DNA of 64,000 nucleotides, taken from Halobacillus hunanensis. Lineage in GTDB: Bacteria > Bacillota > Bacilli > Bacillales > Halobacillaceae. The number at the start of each line of letters is the position of its first letter. Positions within the stretch are counted from its first letter, which is position 1. Location: contig NZ_FVZB01000007.1 of NCBI RefSeq assembly GCF_900166655.1, forward strand, positions 1,407,848 to 1,471,847, given 5' to 3'. Position numbers and translations under genes: made by a program. Under the pieces are notes generated by a model. The model ran no database searches. It was not told the DNA's origin and saw only the letters and a program-made list of their open reading frames with translations. This document shows positions 16,258-25,240 of this stretch, piece after piece.

Positions 16258-17460
16258 TTAAAGCAATTCATCAAACTTATCCAGTTCTTTTTGATTCTGG
16301 TCCATTTCAACCACGACGGACTTGTCAATCGCCTCTGCAATATCCTGGCTGAAATCAACTTTTGATTCATAATAGTTCGCTTTTTCTCTCTTTGGCTTCG
16401 TTTTGGGAGCTTTCGGTACAAATATGGTACAGCAGTCTTCATATGGCAGCACGGATACTTCATAAGTGCCGATCTTTCTAGATATATCGATAATTTCAAG
16501 CTTATCCATCGCAGCCAGCGGGCGAATGATTGGCAAGTTGGTTACTTCATTAATCGTATGCATGCTTTCCATTGTCTGGCTGGCAACTTGGCCGAGACTT
16601 TCCCCAGTAGTTAGGGATAGAATTTCTTCCCGATTCGCTAGTTGTTCACTAATCCTCATCATCATTCGCCTCATGATCGTCATACTGTATCCTTCCGGCA
16701 TTTCCCGGTGTATCTTTTGTTGGATCTTCGTAAAGGGAACGATATGCACTTTTACCTTTTTGCCATAATTGGAAAGTTCAGCGGCGAGGTCCAGGACCTT
16801 TTGTTTAGCTCGCTCACTCGTATAAGGAGGGGAATGAAAATGAATCGCCTCCAGTTCAACCCCTCGCTTCATCGTTAAATAACCTGCCACCGGACTATCT
16901 ATGCCTCCTGATAGAAGCAAGAGAGACTTGCCTGATGTTCCAACAGGGAGTCCGCCAGCCCCTGGGTAATCCTTTGCAGTAATATAAGCGGCTCCATTCC
17001 TCAATTCTACTTTTAACTCAACATCTGGATTATGGACATCCACCGTGATCCCTTCTGTATTTGAAAGCACATAACCCCCAATTACATGATTCAGTTCTTG
17101 TGAACGAATTGGGAAATTCTTGTCCGCTCGTTTAGATGAAACTTTAAAGGTCCGTGCTTCAGGTGAATCGCTTAGGGCGAATAATGCAGCCTGTTTAATT
17201 TCTTCCTCACTCATATTAACTTTAACAGCAAAGCTTAACGTGTGAATACCGAATACCTGCTGACACTTTTTCATAACAGAGTGAGGGTCTGCTCCATTCA
17301 ACAGCACATACATTCGTTCTCTTTTTTTAGAAACCCGAACATCCGGAAACTCTCTTAATTTTTTAATAAGGTTACTTTGCAGTTTACTTTCGAATTTTTT
17401 CCTGTTTTTCCCTTTTATAAACATTTCACCATAGCGAATTAATATATGGTCAAATTCCAT
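16258..17460 (-). CDS. thiI: tRNA uracil 4-sulfurtransferase ThiI
   Basis: A 400-residue protein that thiolates U8 of tRNA and, in some species, supplies sulfur for thiazole. Domains are an N-terminal ferredoxin-like region, a THUMP domain (~60-165) and a PP-loop ATPase with LLLLSGGIDSPVAGYL (~182-197). There is no C-terminal rhodanese domain, as is usual in Bacillus, where NifZ passes sulfur directly; Cys residues in DCCTIFVP are candidate acceptors. The ATG lies two bases after the nifZ stop, with its Shine-Dalgarno inside the nifZ end, so translation is coupled. Confidence 0.95.
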   Translation of the reverse strand: MEFDHILIRYGEMFIKGKNRKKFESKLQSNLIKKLREFPDVRVSKKRERMYVLLNGADPHSVMKKCQQVFGIHTLSFAVKVNMSEEEIKQAALFALSDSPEARTFKVSSKRADKNFPIRSQELNHVIGGYVLSNTEGITVDVHNPDVELKVELRNGAAYITAKDYPGAGGLPVGTSGKSLLLLSGGIDSPVAGYLTMKRGVELEAIHFHSPPYTSERAKQKVLDLAAELSNYGKKVKVHIVPFTKIQQKIHREMPEGYSMTIMRRMMMRISEQLANREEILSLTTGESLGQVASQTMESMHTINEVTNLPIIRPLAAMDKLEIIDISRKIGTYEVSVLPYEDCCTIFVPKAPKTKPKREKANYYESKVDFSQDIAEAIDKSVVVEMDQNQKELDKFDELL

Positions 17461-17462
17461 AG

Positions 17463-18605
17463 TTACCTCCTCATCGATCTCGTTAAATGAACGATTGCAC
17501 TTTTTAATGCTTGAACAAACTGATCGATTTCAGTTTTTGTATTTTGATAAGATAGGCTTATTCTCAGAGAAGACGTAGTTCGGTCAGTTGTTAACTGACA
17601 CGCCTCTAACACAGCACTAATATCTGACTGCTTAGAAGAACAAGCTGATTTAGTAGAAATATAAATTTCGCTATCGGCTAGTTTATGAATGAGTACTTCC
17701 GGTTTAAAGCCAGGCAGCGAAATGTTAATGATATGCGGTGCACTGTTTTCAGGAGAATTTATCACCAGACCATCTATTTGAAGGAGCTGGTGTCTTAAAT
17801 CACTTTGCAACGCTATTAACTCCTGCAACTGATTCTTCTCCTTCAGCTTGATTAACCTTATAGCTTTAGCTAATGCCACGATACCCGGAAGGTTCTCTGT
17901 ACCAGCCCTCATCTTTTGTTCTTGATTTCCACCATGTAATAACGGAAACAAGGATACATTTTTTCGAACAAAAAGGGCTCCTGTTCCTTTTAAACCATGG
18001 ATTTTATGACCTGATACTGAACACAAATCAATATTCGAACTCTTTATATGAAGGGGAATTTTCCCTAAGCCTTGTACATGGTCGACATGGAAGAACAACT
18101 TGGGATACTTTTTAGTAATCCTCCCGATAGCTTCGATCGGCTGAACCGTTCCGATTTCATTGTTTACAGACATAACACTGACTAAGATCGTATCCTTACG
18201 AATAGCGTTATCAATTTCATCCGGATCCACACGCCCGGTTTCATCTACATTCACATACGTGACCTCAAAACCGATTGATTCTAATGAGCGAAAAGCTTCC
18301 AGAACCGATGGATGCTCTATCGTAGTCGTTACCATGTGTTTCCCTCTGTATTGGTGTTTGAAAGCAATTCCTTTTATAGCCAAATTGTTGGACTCTGTCC
18401 CTCCTGAAGTAAACAACACTTCATTGGCCTCAATCCCTATCAGATCAGCTATAAGTGTCCGGGACTTTGTAAGCAGCCTTTCAGCATCACTACCTAACTG
18501 ATGAACGGAAGATGGGTTAGCATAAAAGGTTTCAGCAGATTTCCTAAAGCTTTCAAGAACTTCTGGTAAAGGCTTAGTTGTTGCACTATTATCTAAATAT
18601 ATCAA
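17463..18605 (-). CDS. nifZ: Cysteine desulfurase NifZ (IscS/NifS family)
   Basis: A 380-residue PLP-dependent desulfurase. It starts with the class signature IYLDNSATTKPLPEV. PLP is bound by the Lys in SVSGHKIHGLKG (~200), and the catalytic Cys is in STKSACSSKQSD (~320). It releases sulfur from cysteine for ThiI. The start is TTG at 18605 behind AGAGAGGTG; an upstream in-frame ATG would place that Shine-Dalgarno inside the gene. It is coupled to thiI. In B. subtilis braB separates nifZ from ezrA; it is absent here. Confidence 0.92.
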   Translation of the reverse strand: MIYLDNSATTKPLPEVLESFRKSAETFYANPSSVHQLGSDAERLLTKSRTLIADLIGIEANEVLFTSGGTESNNLAIKGIAFKHQYRGKHMVTTTIEHPSVLEAFRSLESIGFEVTYVNVDETGRVDPDEIDNAIRKDTILVSVMSVNNEIGTVQPIEAIGRITKKYPKLFFHVDHVQGLGKIPLHIKSSNIDLCSVSGHKIHGLKGTGALFVRKNVSLFPLLHGGNQEQKMRAGTENLPGIVALAKAIRLIKLKEKNQLQELIALQSDLRHQLLQIDGLVINSPENSAPHIINISLPGFKPEVLIHKLADSEIYISTKSACSSKQSDISAVLEACQLTTDRTTSSLRISLSYQNTKTEIDQFVQALKSAIVHLTRSMRR

Positions 18606-18688
18606 AAGGAAACACCTCTCTCCTATTTCGCAGTACATTATCGTACCATAACAAGCAGGCAAATTAAATATTTATACTCAAAGTTAAA

Positions 18689-18716
18689 AGCTAGCATCCT
18701 TTAAAGGATGCTAGCT
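18689..18716 (-). terminator. Perfect 28-base palindrome terminating ezrA
   Basis: Two 14-base perfect arms (AGCTAGCATCCTTT and its complement) meet with no spacer, and on the - strand TTTTAACTTT follows. It lies 22 bases past the ezrA stop. Confidence 0.8.
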
Positions 18717-18738
18717 CCACTCACATTCCTATTTTATT

Positions 18739-20430
18739 TTAAACAGGTACTTGATCTCCTTCTTTGATCCGGCTAAGTGCCTGCGGATCCACTTTATTTA
18801 AGGCCGAGCTAGCCCTATCCAGCGCTTCCTCATAACGATAGGATCTGAACTCATTTTCCGCTTCAAGTAATTCTGCTGCGAGCAGCGGATATTGACTGCG
18901 ATACCGATTTCCATACTGAATTAATCGTTCCACAAGTTGAGCTTGTGTAATGACAACCTCTGATTCTTTATTTATCGCTTCCGTCTCCTCAATAGCTTTT
19001 TCAAGTTTTTGATTTACTTCTGCCATATCAAGCGGCTGAGTCTCCAAACTTCGGAATACCTCATCTATATCCTCGCTGGCCCTCTGCATTCCTTCAAAGA
19101 AATAGACCGGAATGCCTGGAAGATTACTTCTTTTCAGTCTGCGATGGGTGTCGAGAATCCGCTGCTCCATTTCAGCCAGTCGGTTCTTAGCCTCCATTTC
19201 ATCTTTTCGGAGCGTTTGAATTTGCTCATTGAAAGTACTATGTTTCTCTTTCAATTCTTCGAGCTGTTCCTGTGCTTCTTCAAGTTCTTGGCGCAGCTCT
19301 GTAAAAGATGTTTTTCCATCTTCAAGTTTTTTCTCAAAGTTCAAATACCTCTTCTTTAATAAGGTCATAGATTGTTCAATGGTTCTGTGTGACTCAACGT
19401 CATCCATTTCCATTTGATAAGTTATTTGTAACCCGGCTAATTCCTGTTTTGTCTCTTCGAGTATGGATTCTAATTTCTCAAGAGAGATCTGAAAAGAAGG
19501 GTGGTGCTGCCCTACAAATGAATGGGCAAGTGCCTCTTGTTCCAATGTCTGATAAATTTCCTGTATTCGAACTTCAATCTCATCGATAAGAGCTTGTACG
19601 TCTTCTTGATCTCCCTTTTCTAAACGGTCCACTGCTTTTTTTAATTGTTCTTGATAATTTTGCACTTCTGGTTCTAAACTTAGGTGAGCGACACGATACC
19701 CATCTTCTTCCATATCCTTAACCCCGGCTAAGAGCTCAGTCAACTGTTCCGGCAATTCCGTTTGACTCTTCTTCAATCGGTCAGGGAACACATCCGCTTC
19801 CTCAGATAAAAGGCTAAGCTTCTCATGAATCAAGTGCACAAGATCATTTGCCTCTAAATAGTTCCCTTGCTCGATTTCCTCTTCGTACTGCTTTAATTCA
19901 GTCTCAAGTTCTTCTATTCTTGATTCAAAAACTTCCACTGCTTTACCGTATTGATAACGGTTATGTATCAGTTTCTTCTTTAGTTCCTTCAGGTCAGGAG
20001 CCAGAGATTCAAGTTCGAGACGGCTGCTTTCCTCCGAATCGAGTAGCATTTCCAATTCATTAAACATTTCTTCAATATCGCGTTCCACCGATTGCAATTC
20101 ATTCTCAGTGTGGCTTAAGGCTTTTCTAACTCGCTTAAATCGGTAACGGTCAGCAGCCTCTTCCGCATCAAACAAATGTTCCTCTAAATCAGGAAGCTCT
20201 CTAGTAAGAATTTGATCCCAACGGTTACGCCACGTCTCGAACCGCTCCTGAGTTTGCCCCGAGAGATTCAGCGATTTCACACGGGATAGTTCCTCTGTCA
20301 CATTCCGATTCATGATATCCATCTTCCATCCCTCTAAACGGTCGACTTCATCATACACTTTTTTTCGCCAGATCAACCCAATGATGATCAGTGCGATCAG
20401 TACTAAAATGCCCCCAATGAAGTACCTCAT
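18739..20430 (-). CDS. ezrA: Septation ring formation regulator EzrA
   Basis: A 563-residue protein, close to B. subtilis EzrA in length. One N-terminal membrane helix (residues ~3-21, ending IIIGLIWRKK) is followed by a long cytoplasmic array of spectrin-like triple-helix repeats rich in Glu, Lys, Leu and Gln. EzrA restrains FtsZ ring formation at the poles and links FtsZ to the membrane and PBPs. The C-terminus contains the conserved YRYEEALDRASSALNKVDP. The ATG at 20430 follows AAGGAGG. It is divergent from hisJ and has its own palindromic terminator. Confidence 0.95.
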   Translation of the reverse strand: MRYFIGGILVLIALIIIGLIWRKKVYDEVDRLEGWKMDIMNRNVTEELSRVKSLNLSGQTQERFETWRNRWDQILTRELPDLEEHLFDAEEAADRYRFKRVRKALSHTENELQSVERDIEEMFNELEMLLDSEESSRLELESLAPDLKELKKKLIHNRYQYGKAVEVFESRIEELETELKQYEEEIEQGNYLEANDLVHLIHEKLSLLSEEADVFPDRLKKSQTELPEQLTELLAGVKDMEEDGYRVAHLSLEPEVQNYQEQLKKAVDRLEKGDQEDVQALIDEIEVRIQEIYQTLEQEALAHSFVGQHHPSFQISLEKLESILEETKQELAGLQITYQMEMDDVESHRTIEQSMTLLKKRYLNFEKKLEDGKTSFTELRQELEEAQEQLEELKEKHSTFNEQIQTLRKDEMEAKNRLAEMEQRILDTHRRLKRSNLPGIPVYFFEGMQRASEDIDEVFRSLETQPLDMAEVNQKLEKAIEETEAINKESEVVITQAQLVERLIQYGNRYRSQYPLLAAELLEAENEFRSYRYEEALDRASSALNKVDPQALSRIKEGDQVPV

Positions 20431-20588
20431 AAACAGCCTCCTTACAAAATACACGTTCATAGATCATACGATCATAATAATAAAATTTAGATACTTCTTA
20501 TGATACCATGTTAGTAGTCATTTTGGCTAAAATATTTCAAATTTATTAACATATTGACAATTAATGCAAGGGAAGCAGGTGCAAAATT

Positions 20589-21389
20589 ATGATTGACGGC
20601 CACGTACACTCTCCTTATTGTCCGCACGGAACTTCAGATTCTCTTGATTCATACGTGGAAAAGGCCATTGAACTTGGGTATACTTCACTGACTTTTACAG
20701 AACATGCCCCATTACCGCCTTCCTTCACTGATCCTGTTCCGTTAAAAGACAGTGGGATGAATCCACGTTTACTAGAATCGTATATTAAGGATATAGAAGA
20801 AGTGAAGAAAGCTTATGCTTCTGATATCAATGTGCAGGCAGGGCTCGAAGTTGATTTTATAAGAGGATTTGAAAAAGAAACCGAGGAATTGTTAAATGAA
20901 TACGGTCCTTCCCTTGACGACAGCATCTTATCTGTCCATTTTCTCCCTATTTATAATAAATGGTACTGCATAGATTATAGTCCGGACATGTTTAAAAGTG
21001 CTTTAATGGCGGTTGGTGGTCTGTATCAACTCTATCAGTTGTACTTTGATATGCTTCGCGAATCAGTTCTGGCTGATTTAGGCGCCTTCAAACCGAACAG
21101 AATCGGCCATATGACGCTTGTTAGAAAGTTCCAGCTGTTACATGAGCCGCCTGCTGGATGGGAACAGATCGCAGAATCCTTTCTTGAATTTATTAAAGAC
21201 AGAGCGGTAACCCTTGATTATAATGGTGCAGGTATAAAAAAAGAACATTGCAAAGAAGCCTATCCGCCACTGAACATAGCTCGAAAGGCTTCAGCAAAAG
21301 GGATTTCGCTTATATATGGTTCGGATGCACACAACAGTTCTTCATTAAAGCAAGGCTATTCAGCTATTGATGCTTCTCTTATACGCTAA
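20589..21389 (+). CDS. hisJ: Histidinol-phosphatase HisJ (PHP family)
   Basis: A 266-residue PHP-fold phosphatase that converts histidinol phosphate to histidinol. Metal ligands are seen in DGHVHSPYCPHG at the N-terminus, TFTEHAPLP (~36), GLEVDFI (~90), SVHFLP (~120), RIGHMTL (~175) and YGSDAHNSSSL near the C-terminus. No other his genes are in the window, as in B. subtilis where hisJ is also detached from the his operon. Its last 11 bases overlap the convergent refZ gene. The weak Shine-Dalgarno is AGGTG. Confidence 0.92.
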   Translation: MIDGHVHSPYCPHGTSDSLDSYVEKAIELGYTSLTFTEHAPLPPSFTDPVPLKDSGMNPRLLESYIKDIEEVKKAYASDINVQAGLEVDFIRGFEKETEELLNEYGPSLDDSILSVHFLPIYNKWYCIDYSPDMFKSALMAVGGLYQLYQLYFDMLRESVLADLGAFKPNRIGHMTLVRKFQLLHEPPAGWEQIAESFLEFIKDRAVTLDYNGAGIKKEHCKEAYPPLNIARKASAKGISLIYGSDAHNSSSLKQGYSAIDASLIR

Positions 21390-21987
21390 AGACTCGCTTT
21401 GACTTCAACGCTTTTCGCTCCATCATAAGGGAACTGTACACATCGATAAAGTGAGCAACGGAAGATTCCGTTAAAAGAGACTCCTGAAATTCAAGCGGCA
21501 TTACAAATGGAGCATTTAACAATCCTTTTAGTTGGACCAGGCATAGTTTTTCTTTATAAGTAATCTCTAGTTTGCTCGATTTATTAAATAAAAGTTGTGT
21601 AAGTAAGTGATTCTCTTTAGCTAAATAGGTGACTAGCATTTCTCTGGCAAAAACAGTATTTAACGTCAATTCACGATTTACCAAACAGGAGAGTTGATAA
21701 TGTTCCTGCTTATATTGTAAAATTCTTTTCACTAATGATTCTAAATTTTGCTCCAAATTTGCATTTGCTTCGTTCTCAATCATCTCAAGATATGGTTCAA
21801 AGTAATGCACAGCTAAGGATTCGAACAACCCTTGCTTACTTTTAAAGTAGTAATGAATCAATGACACGTTAACCTGTGCACGGTTAGCAATATCCCGGAC
21901 AGATGTTCCGTTAAACCCCTGGCTATAGAAAAGTTGGCTGGCGACATCTAACACCTTTTGTCTTGTTGTATTTTGACGGTTCATCAT
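21379..21987 (-). CDS. refZ: RefZ, TetR-family DNA-binding factor
   Basis: A 202-residue TetR-fold protein. The HTH is at residues ~8-55 (FNGTSVRDIANRAQVNVSLIHYYFKSKQGLFESL). The ligand domain has little similarity to drug-responsive TetR proteins but matches RefZ (YttP). In B. subtilis RefZ binds sites around the origin and influences FtsZ ring placement and chromosome capture in sporulation. ATG at 21987 or 21984 follows AAGGAGG. The 3' end overlaps hisJ by 11 bases. Position between hisJ and ytsP matches B. subtilis and supports the call. Confidence 0.88.
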   Translation of the reverse strand: MMNRQNTTRQKVLDVASQLFYSQGFNGTSVRDIANRAQVNVSLIHYYFKSKQGLFESLAVHYFEPYLEMIENEANANLEQNLESLVKRILQYKQEHYQLSCLVNRELTLNTVFAREMLVTYLAKENHLLTQLLFNKSSKLEITYKEKLCLVQLKGLLNAPFVMPLEFQESLLTESSVAHFIDVYSSLMMERKALKSKRVFSV

Positions 21988-22108
21988 TGAATTCCTCCTT
22001 ACTAGAGGAGTTCCCCATTATCACTTAAAATCCTTTAAGAATCGTACATCAATTCCCGACAATCCAGCAGGAATTCTGTCGAACAAATATTTTATAGGAG
22101 GTTTTATC

Positions 22109-22588
22109 ATGTTTCAGACCGCACAATATAGAGGTACAAAACAAGAACAATATCAACTGCTAATCAAGCAACTGGACGCTCTGCTCGAAGGAGAACCTGA
22201 TCAAATTGCCAACCTGGCAAATGCATCTTCATTGCTTAACCAATTTCTTGAAAATGTGAACTGGGTCGGCTTTTATGTGTGGCGGGAGAATGAGCTGGTT
22301 TTAGGACCATTCCAGGGGCTCCCTGCATGTGTGCGGATCCCTGCCGGAAAAGGGGTTTGTGGAACAGCTGTTTCTGAAGGTACCTCTCAACGAGTTCATG
22401 ATGTAAATGCTTTTCCAGGACATATTGCCTGTGACGCAGCCAGTCAATCCGAAGTTGTCGTCCCCATCTTCAAAGACGGTGCCATATACGGCGTCCTCGA
22501 CATTGACAGCCCATCTGTAGGCAGATTTGATGGGACAGATGAAGAATGTCTATCATTATTCGTTAAAACCCTTGAAAAACATCTTTAA
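22109..22588 (+). CDS. ytsP: Free methionine-(R)-sulfoxide reductase, GAF fold (YtsP)
   Basis: A 159-residue single GAF domain of the fRMsr family, which reduces free methionine-R-sulfoxide. Three Cys expected for catalysis are present: LPACVRI, GVCGTAVSEG and HIACDAASQSE, together with the signature WVGFY and VLDIDSP. The ATG follows TAGGAGG. A terminator follows. In B. subtilis dgcP (ytrP) lies between ytsP and rpsD; it is missing here. Confidence 0.93.
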   Translation: MFQTAQYRGTKQEQYQLLIKQLDALLEGEPDQIANLANASSLLNQFLENVNWVGFYVWRENELVLGPFQGLPACVRIPAGKGVCGTAVSEGTSQRVHDVNAFPGHIACDAASQSEVVVPIFKDGAIYGVLDIDSPSVGRFDGTDEECLSLFVKTLEKHL

Positions 22589-22617
22589 TCGTATATTTTA
22601 TCCTTTTGGCAACTATT

Positions 22618-22646
22618 AAACCGCTCTGTATATAGGAGCGGTTTTC
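22618..22646 (+). terminator. Terminator of ytsP
   Basis: Arms AAACCGCTC (22618-22626) and GAGCGGTTT (22636-22644), followed by a T-run. Confidence 0.85.
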
Positions 22647-22700
22647 TATTTCTCATTTGAGAACATTTGAAAGTAGCTAAAAGACTGACACGATTCTTTC

Positions 22701-22729
22701 TTGACTTATATCTATAAAAATTCTATAAT
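22701..22729 (+). promoter_or_regulatory. Sigma-A promoter of rpsD
   Basis: TTGACT (22701-22706), a 17-base spacer and perfect TATAAT (22724-22729). Transcription should start near 22736, giving a leader of about 185 bases. Confidence 0.85.
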
Positions 22730-22736
22730 AGCCTTT

Positions 22737-22920
22737 GTGTAAAATAAATGGCAGCCTATGTGAATCCGGCGACTGTCTTCATTTTGTTCCTCATTAAAGA
22801 GGTGCATCGCGTAACTCTCTGCTGCTGGAGCGATGGTGCATGAAAACAAAATGTACAGCGTTACAAGGAACACACTGTTTTTATTTTATGCAAAATAAAA
22901 TAAAAGAGGAGGAAATACCA
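22737..22920 (+). promoter_or_regulatory. rpsD leader, probable S4 autoregulatory RNA
   Basis: The long untranslated leader contains structured repeats, including CATTTTGTT paired with AACAAAATG sequences (about 22779 and 22844) around GGTGCAT motifs. In B. subtilis ribosomal protein S4 represses its own mRNA by binding such a leader. Assignment rests on position and structure. Confidence 0.6.
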
Positions 22921-23523
22921 ATGGCACGTTATACAGGATCAACCTGGAAAAAATCACGTCGTTATGGCATTTCTTTAAGCGGAACTGGTAAGGAACTAGA
23001 AAAGCGTCCTTACGCTCCTGGACAGCATGGTCCAAATCAACGCAGAAAACAATCTGAATACGGACTTCAGCTTCAAGAGAAGCAGAAGCTACGTTTCATG
23101 TACGGCTTAACTGAGCGTCAATTCCGTCGCATGTTCGAAGAAGCTGGTAACATGAAAGGAATTCACGGTGAGAACTTCATGATTCTCCTTGAATCTCGTT
23201 TAGATAATCTTGTGTACCGTCTAGGTCTAGCTCGTACTCGCCCACAGGCTCGTCAGCTAGTTAACCACGGACACGTAACTGTGGATGGCGGCCGCGTAGA
23301 TATCCCATCTTACCGCGTTGCTCCCGGCCAAGTAATTGGTCTTCGTGAGAAATCACAGAACCTAAACATTGTACAGGAAGCTGTTGAAGTGAACAACTTT
23401 GTACCAGAGTATCTTTCATTTGATGCTGATAAGGCAGAAGGATCATACTCTCGTTACCCTGAGCGTTCTGAACTTCCAGCTGAAATTAACGAAGCTCTTA
23501 TCGTTGAGTTCTACTCTCGTTAA
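22921..23523 (+). CDS. rpsD: 30S ribosomal protein S4
   Basis: A 200-residue S4 with the Gram-positive N-terminus [20 protein letters not shown] lacking a Cys4 zinc motif. The S4 RNA-binding domain is at ~90-155 ([20 protein letters not shown]). It starts 16S assembly and regulates its own synthesis. ATG at 22921 follows AGAGGAGGAAAT; a longer in-frame extension would cover the leader. It is monocistronic, convergent with tyrS. Confidence 0.97.
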   Translation: MARYTGSTWKKSRRYGISLSGTGKELEKRPYAPGQHGPNQRRKQSEYGLQLQEKQKLRFMYGLTERQFRRMFEEAGNMKGIHGENFMILLESRLDNLVYRLGLARTRPQARQLVNHGHVTVDGGRVDIPSYRVAPGQVIGLREKSQNLNIVQEAVEVNNFVPEYLSFDADKAEGSYSRYPERSELPAEINEALIVEFYSR

Positions 23524-23536
23524 TAGCTATTTTATG

Positions 23537-23568
23537 AAAACCACCCCATCCCAGGGTGGTTTTCTTTT
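23537..23568 (+). terminator. Terminator of rpsD
   Basis: Arms AAAACCACC (23537-23545) and GGTGGTTTT (23555-23563), with T-rich sequence after. Confidence 0.85.
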
Positions 23569-23586
23569 ATGTATGAACCAGAAAAT

Positions 23587-23633
23587 TTTACCACCTCAGG
23601 TCATCCAAAAAATGGATGACCTGAGGTGGTAAA
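23587..23633. repeat. 21-base perfect inverted repeat between rpsD and tyrS
   Basis: Left arm 23587-23607 (starting TTTACCACCTCAGG) and right arm 23613-23633 are exact complements around AAAAA. No T-run follows on either strand and both flanking genes have their own terminators, so it is not an ordinary terminator. Confidence 0.8.
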
Positions 23634-23654
23634 GTATAGTAATTGATATTCATA

Positions 23655-23692
23655 ACTAAAGGGAGCCTCCCTTTACAATTGGAGACTCCTCT
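23655..23692 (-). terminator. Hairpin at the tyrS 3' end
   Basis: Arms GGAGCCTCC (23662-23670) and GGAGACTCC (23681-23689) pair through one wobble. A short T-run (CCCTTTAG) follows on the - strand. Confidence 0.6.
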
Positions 23693-23696
23693 TTCT

Positions 23697-24965
23697 TTAT
23701 ACATATCGAATTAAGTAGTATTTTTTCTTTCCTCTGCGAATGATCGTAAACCGGTCTTCAATCCGGTCAGTATTGTTAATAGTGTGCGATAGTTCTTGAT
23801 TTCGTTCCCCATTAATATAAACGGCTCCATTTTTAATATCCTCTCGTGCCTGCCGCTTGGAAGAAGAAATTCCAGCTGCCACTAACAATTCAACCATTGC
23901 CGGCTCTTTATCTTTAGAGTGGTAGGCAGGTACATCTTTAAAGCCCTGCTCTATCTCAGACCCGGAAAGAGATTTTACATCTCCACTAAACAAAGCTTCA
24001 CTAATGCGTTCCGCTTGTTTCAAGGCTTCCTCATCATGCACAAGACGAGTCATCTCTTCGGCAAGACGTCTCTGAGCTACCCGTTTCTCAGGTTGTGTCT
24101 CTACTTCTTTTTCAAGTTCAGCGATTTCATCATGACCCAAGAATGTGAAATACTTCAAAAACTTCACTACATCACGATCATCAGCATTTATCCAAAACTG
24201 ATAAAACTCGTATGGAGTTGTTTTCTCAGGATCCAGCCAAATTGCTCCGCCAGCTGTTTTACCAAATTTAGAACCATCCGCTTTCGAAATTAAAGGCATC
24301 GTCAATCCAAAAGCTTCTGTTTCTTTTTCCCCGGCCGCCGATCTGCGAATGTATTCAAGTCCTGCGGTTATGTTGCCCCACTGGTCGCTGCCGCCAATTT
24401 GAAGTGTGCAATTTTCTTTTTCATTTAATTGTTGAAAGTCAAGAGCTTGCAGAATCATGTAACTGAATTCTGTGAAGCTTATGCCGCTTTCAATACGAGA
24501 TTCAACAGAATCTTTCGCCAGCATGTAATTGATGCCAAAATGTTTTCCCGTATCACGAAGGAAATCAATTATAGTCATTTGCGAAAGCCATTCATGGTTA
24601 TTTCTAGCAACAGCTGCGTTCTCTTCTTTATCAAAATCAAGCAGTTTAGCAAGCTGCTGGCTCAGTTTTTCACTATATCCAAGCACAACCTCAGCCGAAT
24701 TTAATTGACGCTCTGAAGAACGCCCACTGGGATCGCCTATCATTCCCGTGCCGCCGCCAACTAAAGCAATCGGCCTATGCCCAGCCTCCTGAAAACGTTT
24801 CAATAACAAGGCCGGGACCAAGTGTCCAATATGAAGACTGTCGCCTGTTGGGTCAAACCCACAGTACAACGTTACCTGATTTTCATTTAAATGTTTACGT
24901 AATCCTTCTTCATCAGTTACCTGATTAACTAACCCTCGTTTCTCCAAATCCGTTAAGATATCCAA
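23697..24965 (-). CDS. tyrS: Tyrosyl-tRNA synthetase
   Basis: A 422-residue class I synthetase, identical in length to typical Bacillus TyrS. The HIGH-type motif is LHIGHLVPAL (~46), tyrosine contacts are in TLYCGFDPTGDS and QIGGSDQWGNI, and the KMSKS-type loop is SKFGKTAGG. An S4-like tRNA-binding domain fills ~350-420. The start is TTG at 24965 behind AGAGGTG; the longer in-frame extension would run back through the T-box terminator and antiterminator. It is controlled by the T-box leader upstream. Confidence 0.96.
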   Translation of the reverse strand: MDILTDLEKRGLVNQVTDEEGLRKHLNENQVTLYCGFDPTGDSLHIGHLVPALLLKRFQEAGHRPIALVGGGTGMIGDPSGRSSERQLNSAEVVLGYSEKLSQQLAKLLDFDKEENAAVARNNHEWLSQMTIIDFLRDTGKHFGINYMLAKDSVESRIESGISFTEFSYMILQALDFQQLNEKENCTLQIGGSDQWGNITAGLEYIRRSAAGEKETEAFGLTMPLISKADGSKFGKTAGGAIWLDPEKTTPYEFYQFWINADDRDVVKFLKYFTFLGHDEIAELEKEVETQPEKRVAQRRLAEEMTRLVHDEEALKQAERISEALFSGDVKSLSGSEIEQGFKDVPAYHSKDKEPAMVELLVAAGISSSKRQAREDIKNGAVYINGERNQELSHTINNTDRIEDRFTIIRRGKKKYYLIRYV

Positions 24966-24994
24966 TCTTCCAACACCTCTATTTTTTGAATTTT

Positions 24995-25240
24995 TGAAAA
25001 CAAAAAAGACCTCCTCCCTAATAAAAGGGACGAGGTCTTTTCGCGGTACCACCCTTGTTGCACATAGCATGCCACTCCATTGATAACGGTTGAACAATCA
25101 ACCGTCTTCTGACCATGCCAGAAGACTGCTCCAGACCGTAATTCAAGAGTAAGTATATACTGACTTTCAGCAACCGTCAGCTCTCTGAAAAAGGGATTCA
25201 CTCTTTACTTCAGTCATTCATCGCACGAATAATTAAACTG
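24995..25240 (-). promoter_or_regulatory. Tyrosine T-box riboswitch of tyrS
   Basis: The - strand carries AAGGGTGGTACCGCG (the conserved T-box sequence, about 25041-25055). A terminator follows at 25002-25041 (GACCTCGTCCCT pairing with AGGGAGGAGGTC, then T6). A Stem I base (AAGAGT/ACTCTT) flanks an internal loop with a UAC Tyr codon at 25155-25153 as the likely specifier. Uncharged tRNA-Tyr should stabilise the antiterminator and switch tyrS on. The 390 bases between tyrS and the divergent PBP gene hold this leader plus both promoters. Confidence 0.93.

Noticed and set aside
23587..23633. Reading the 21-base hairpin as the rpsD terminator
   Set aside because: The rpsD terminator with T-run is at 23537-23568; this hairpin lacks a T-run on both strands.
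24966..25097. N-terminal extension of tyrS by 44 codons
   Set aside because: It would include the T-box terminator and antiterminator, and the TTG at 24965 has a well-placed Shine-Dalgarno and gives the normal family length.
24953..25201. 82-codon open frame upstream of tyrS
   Set aside because: It lies entirely over the T-box leader; the conserved RNA motifs explain the sequence.
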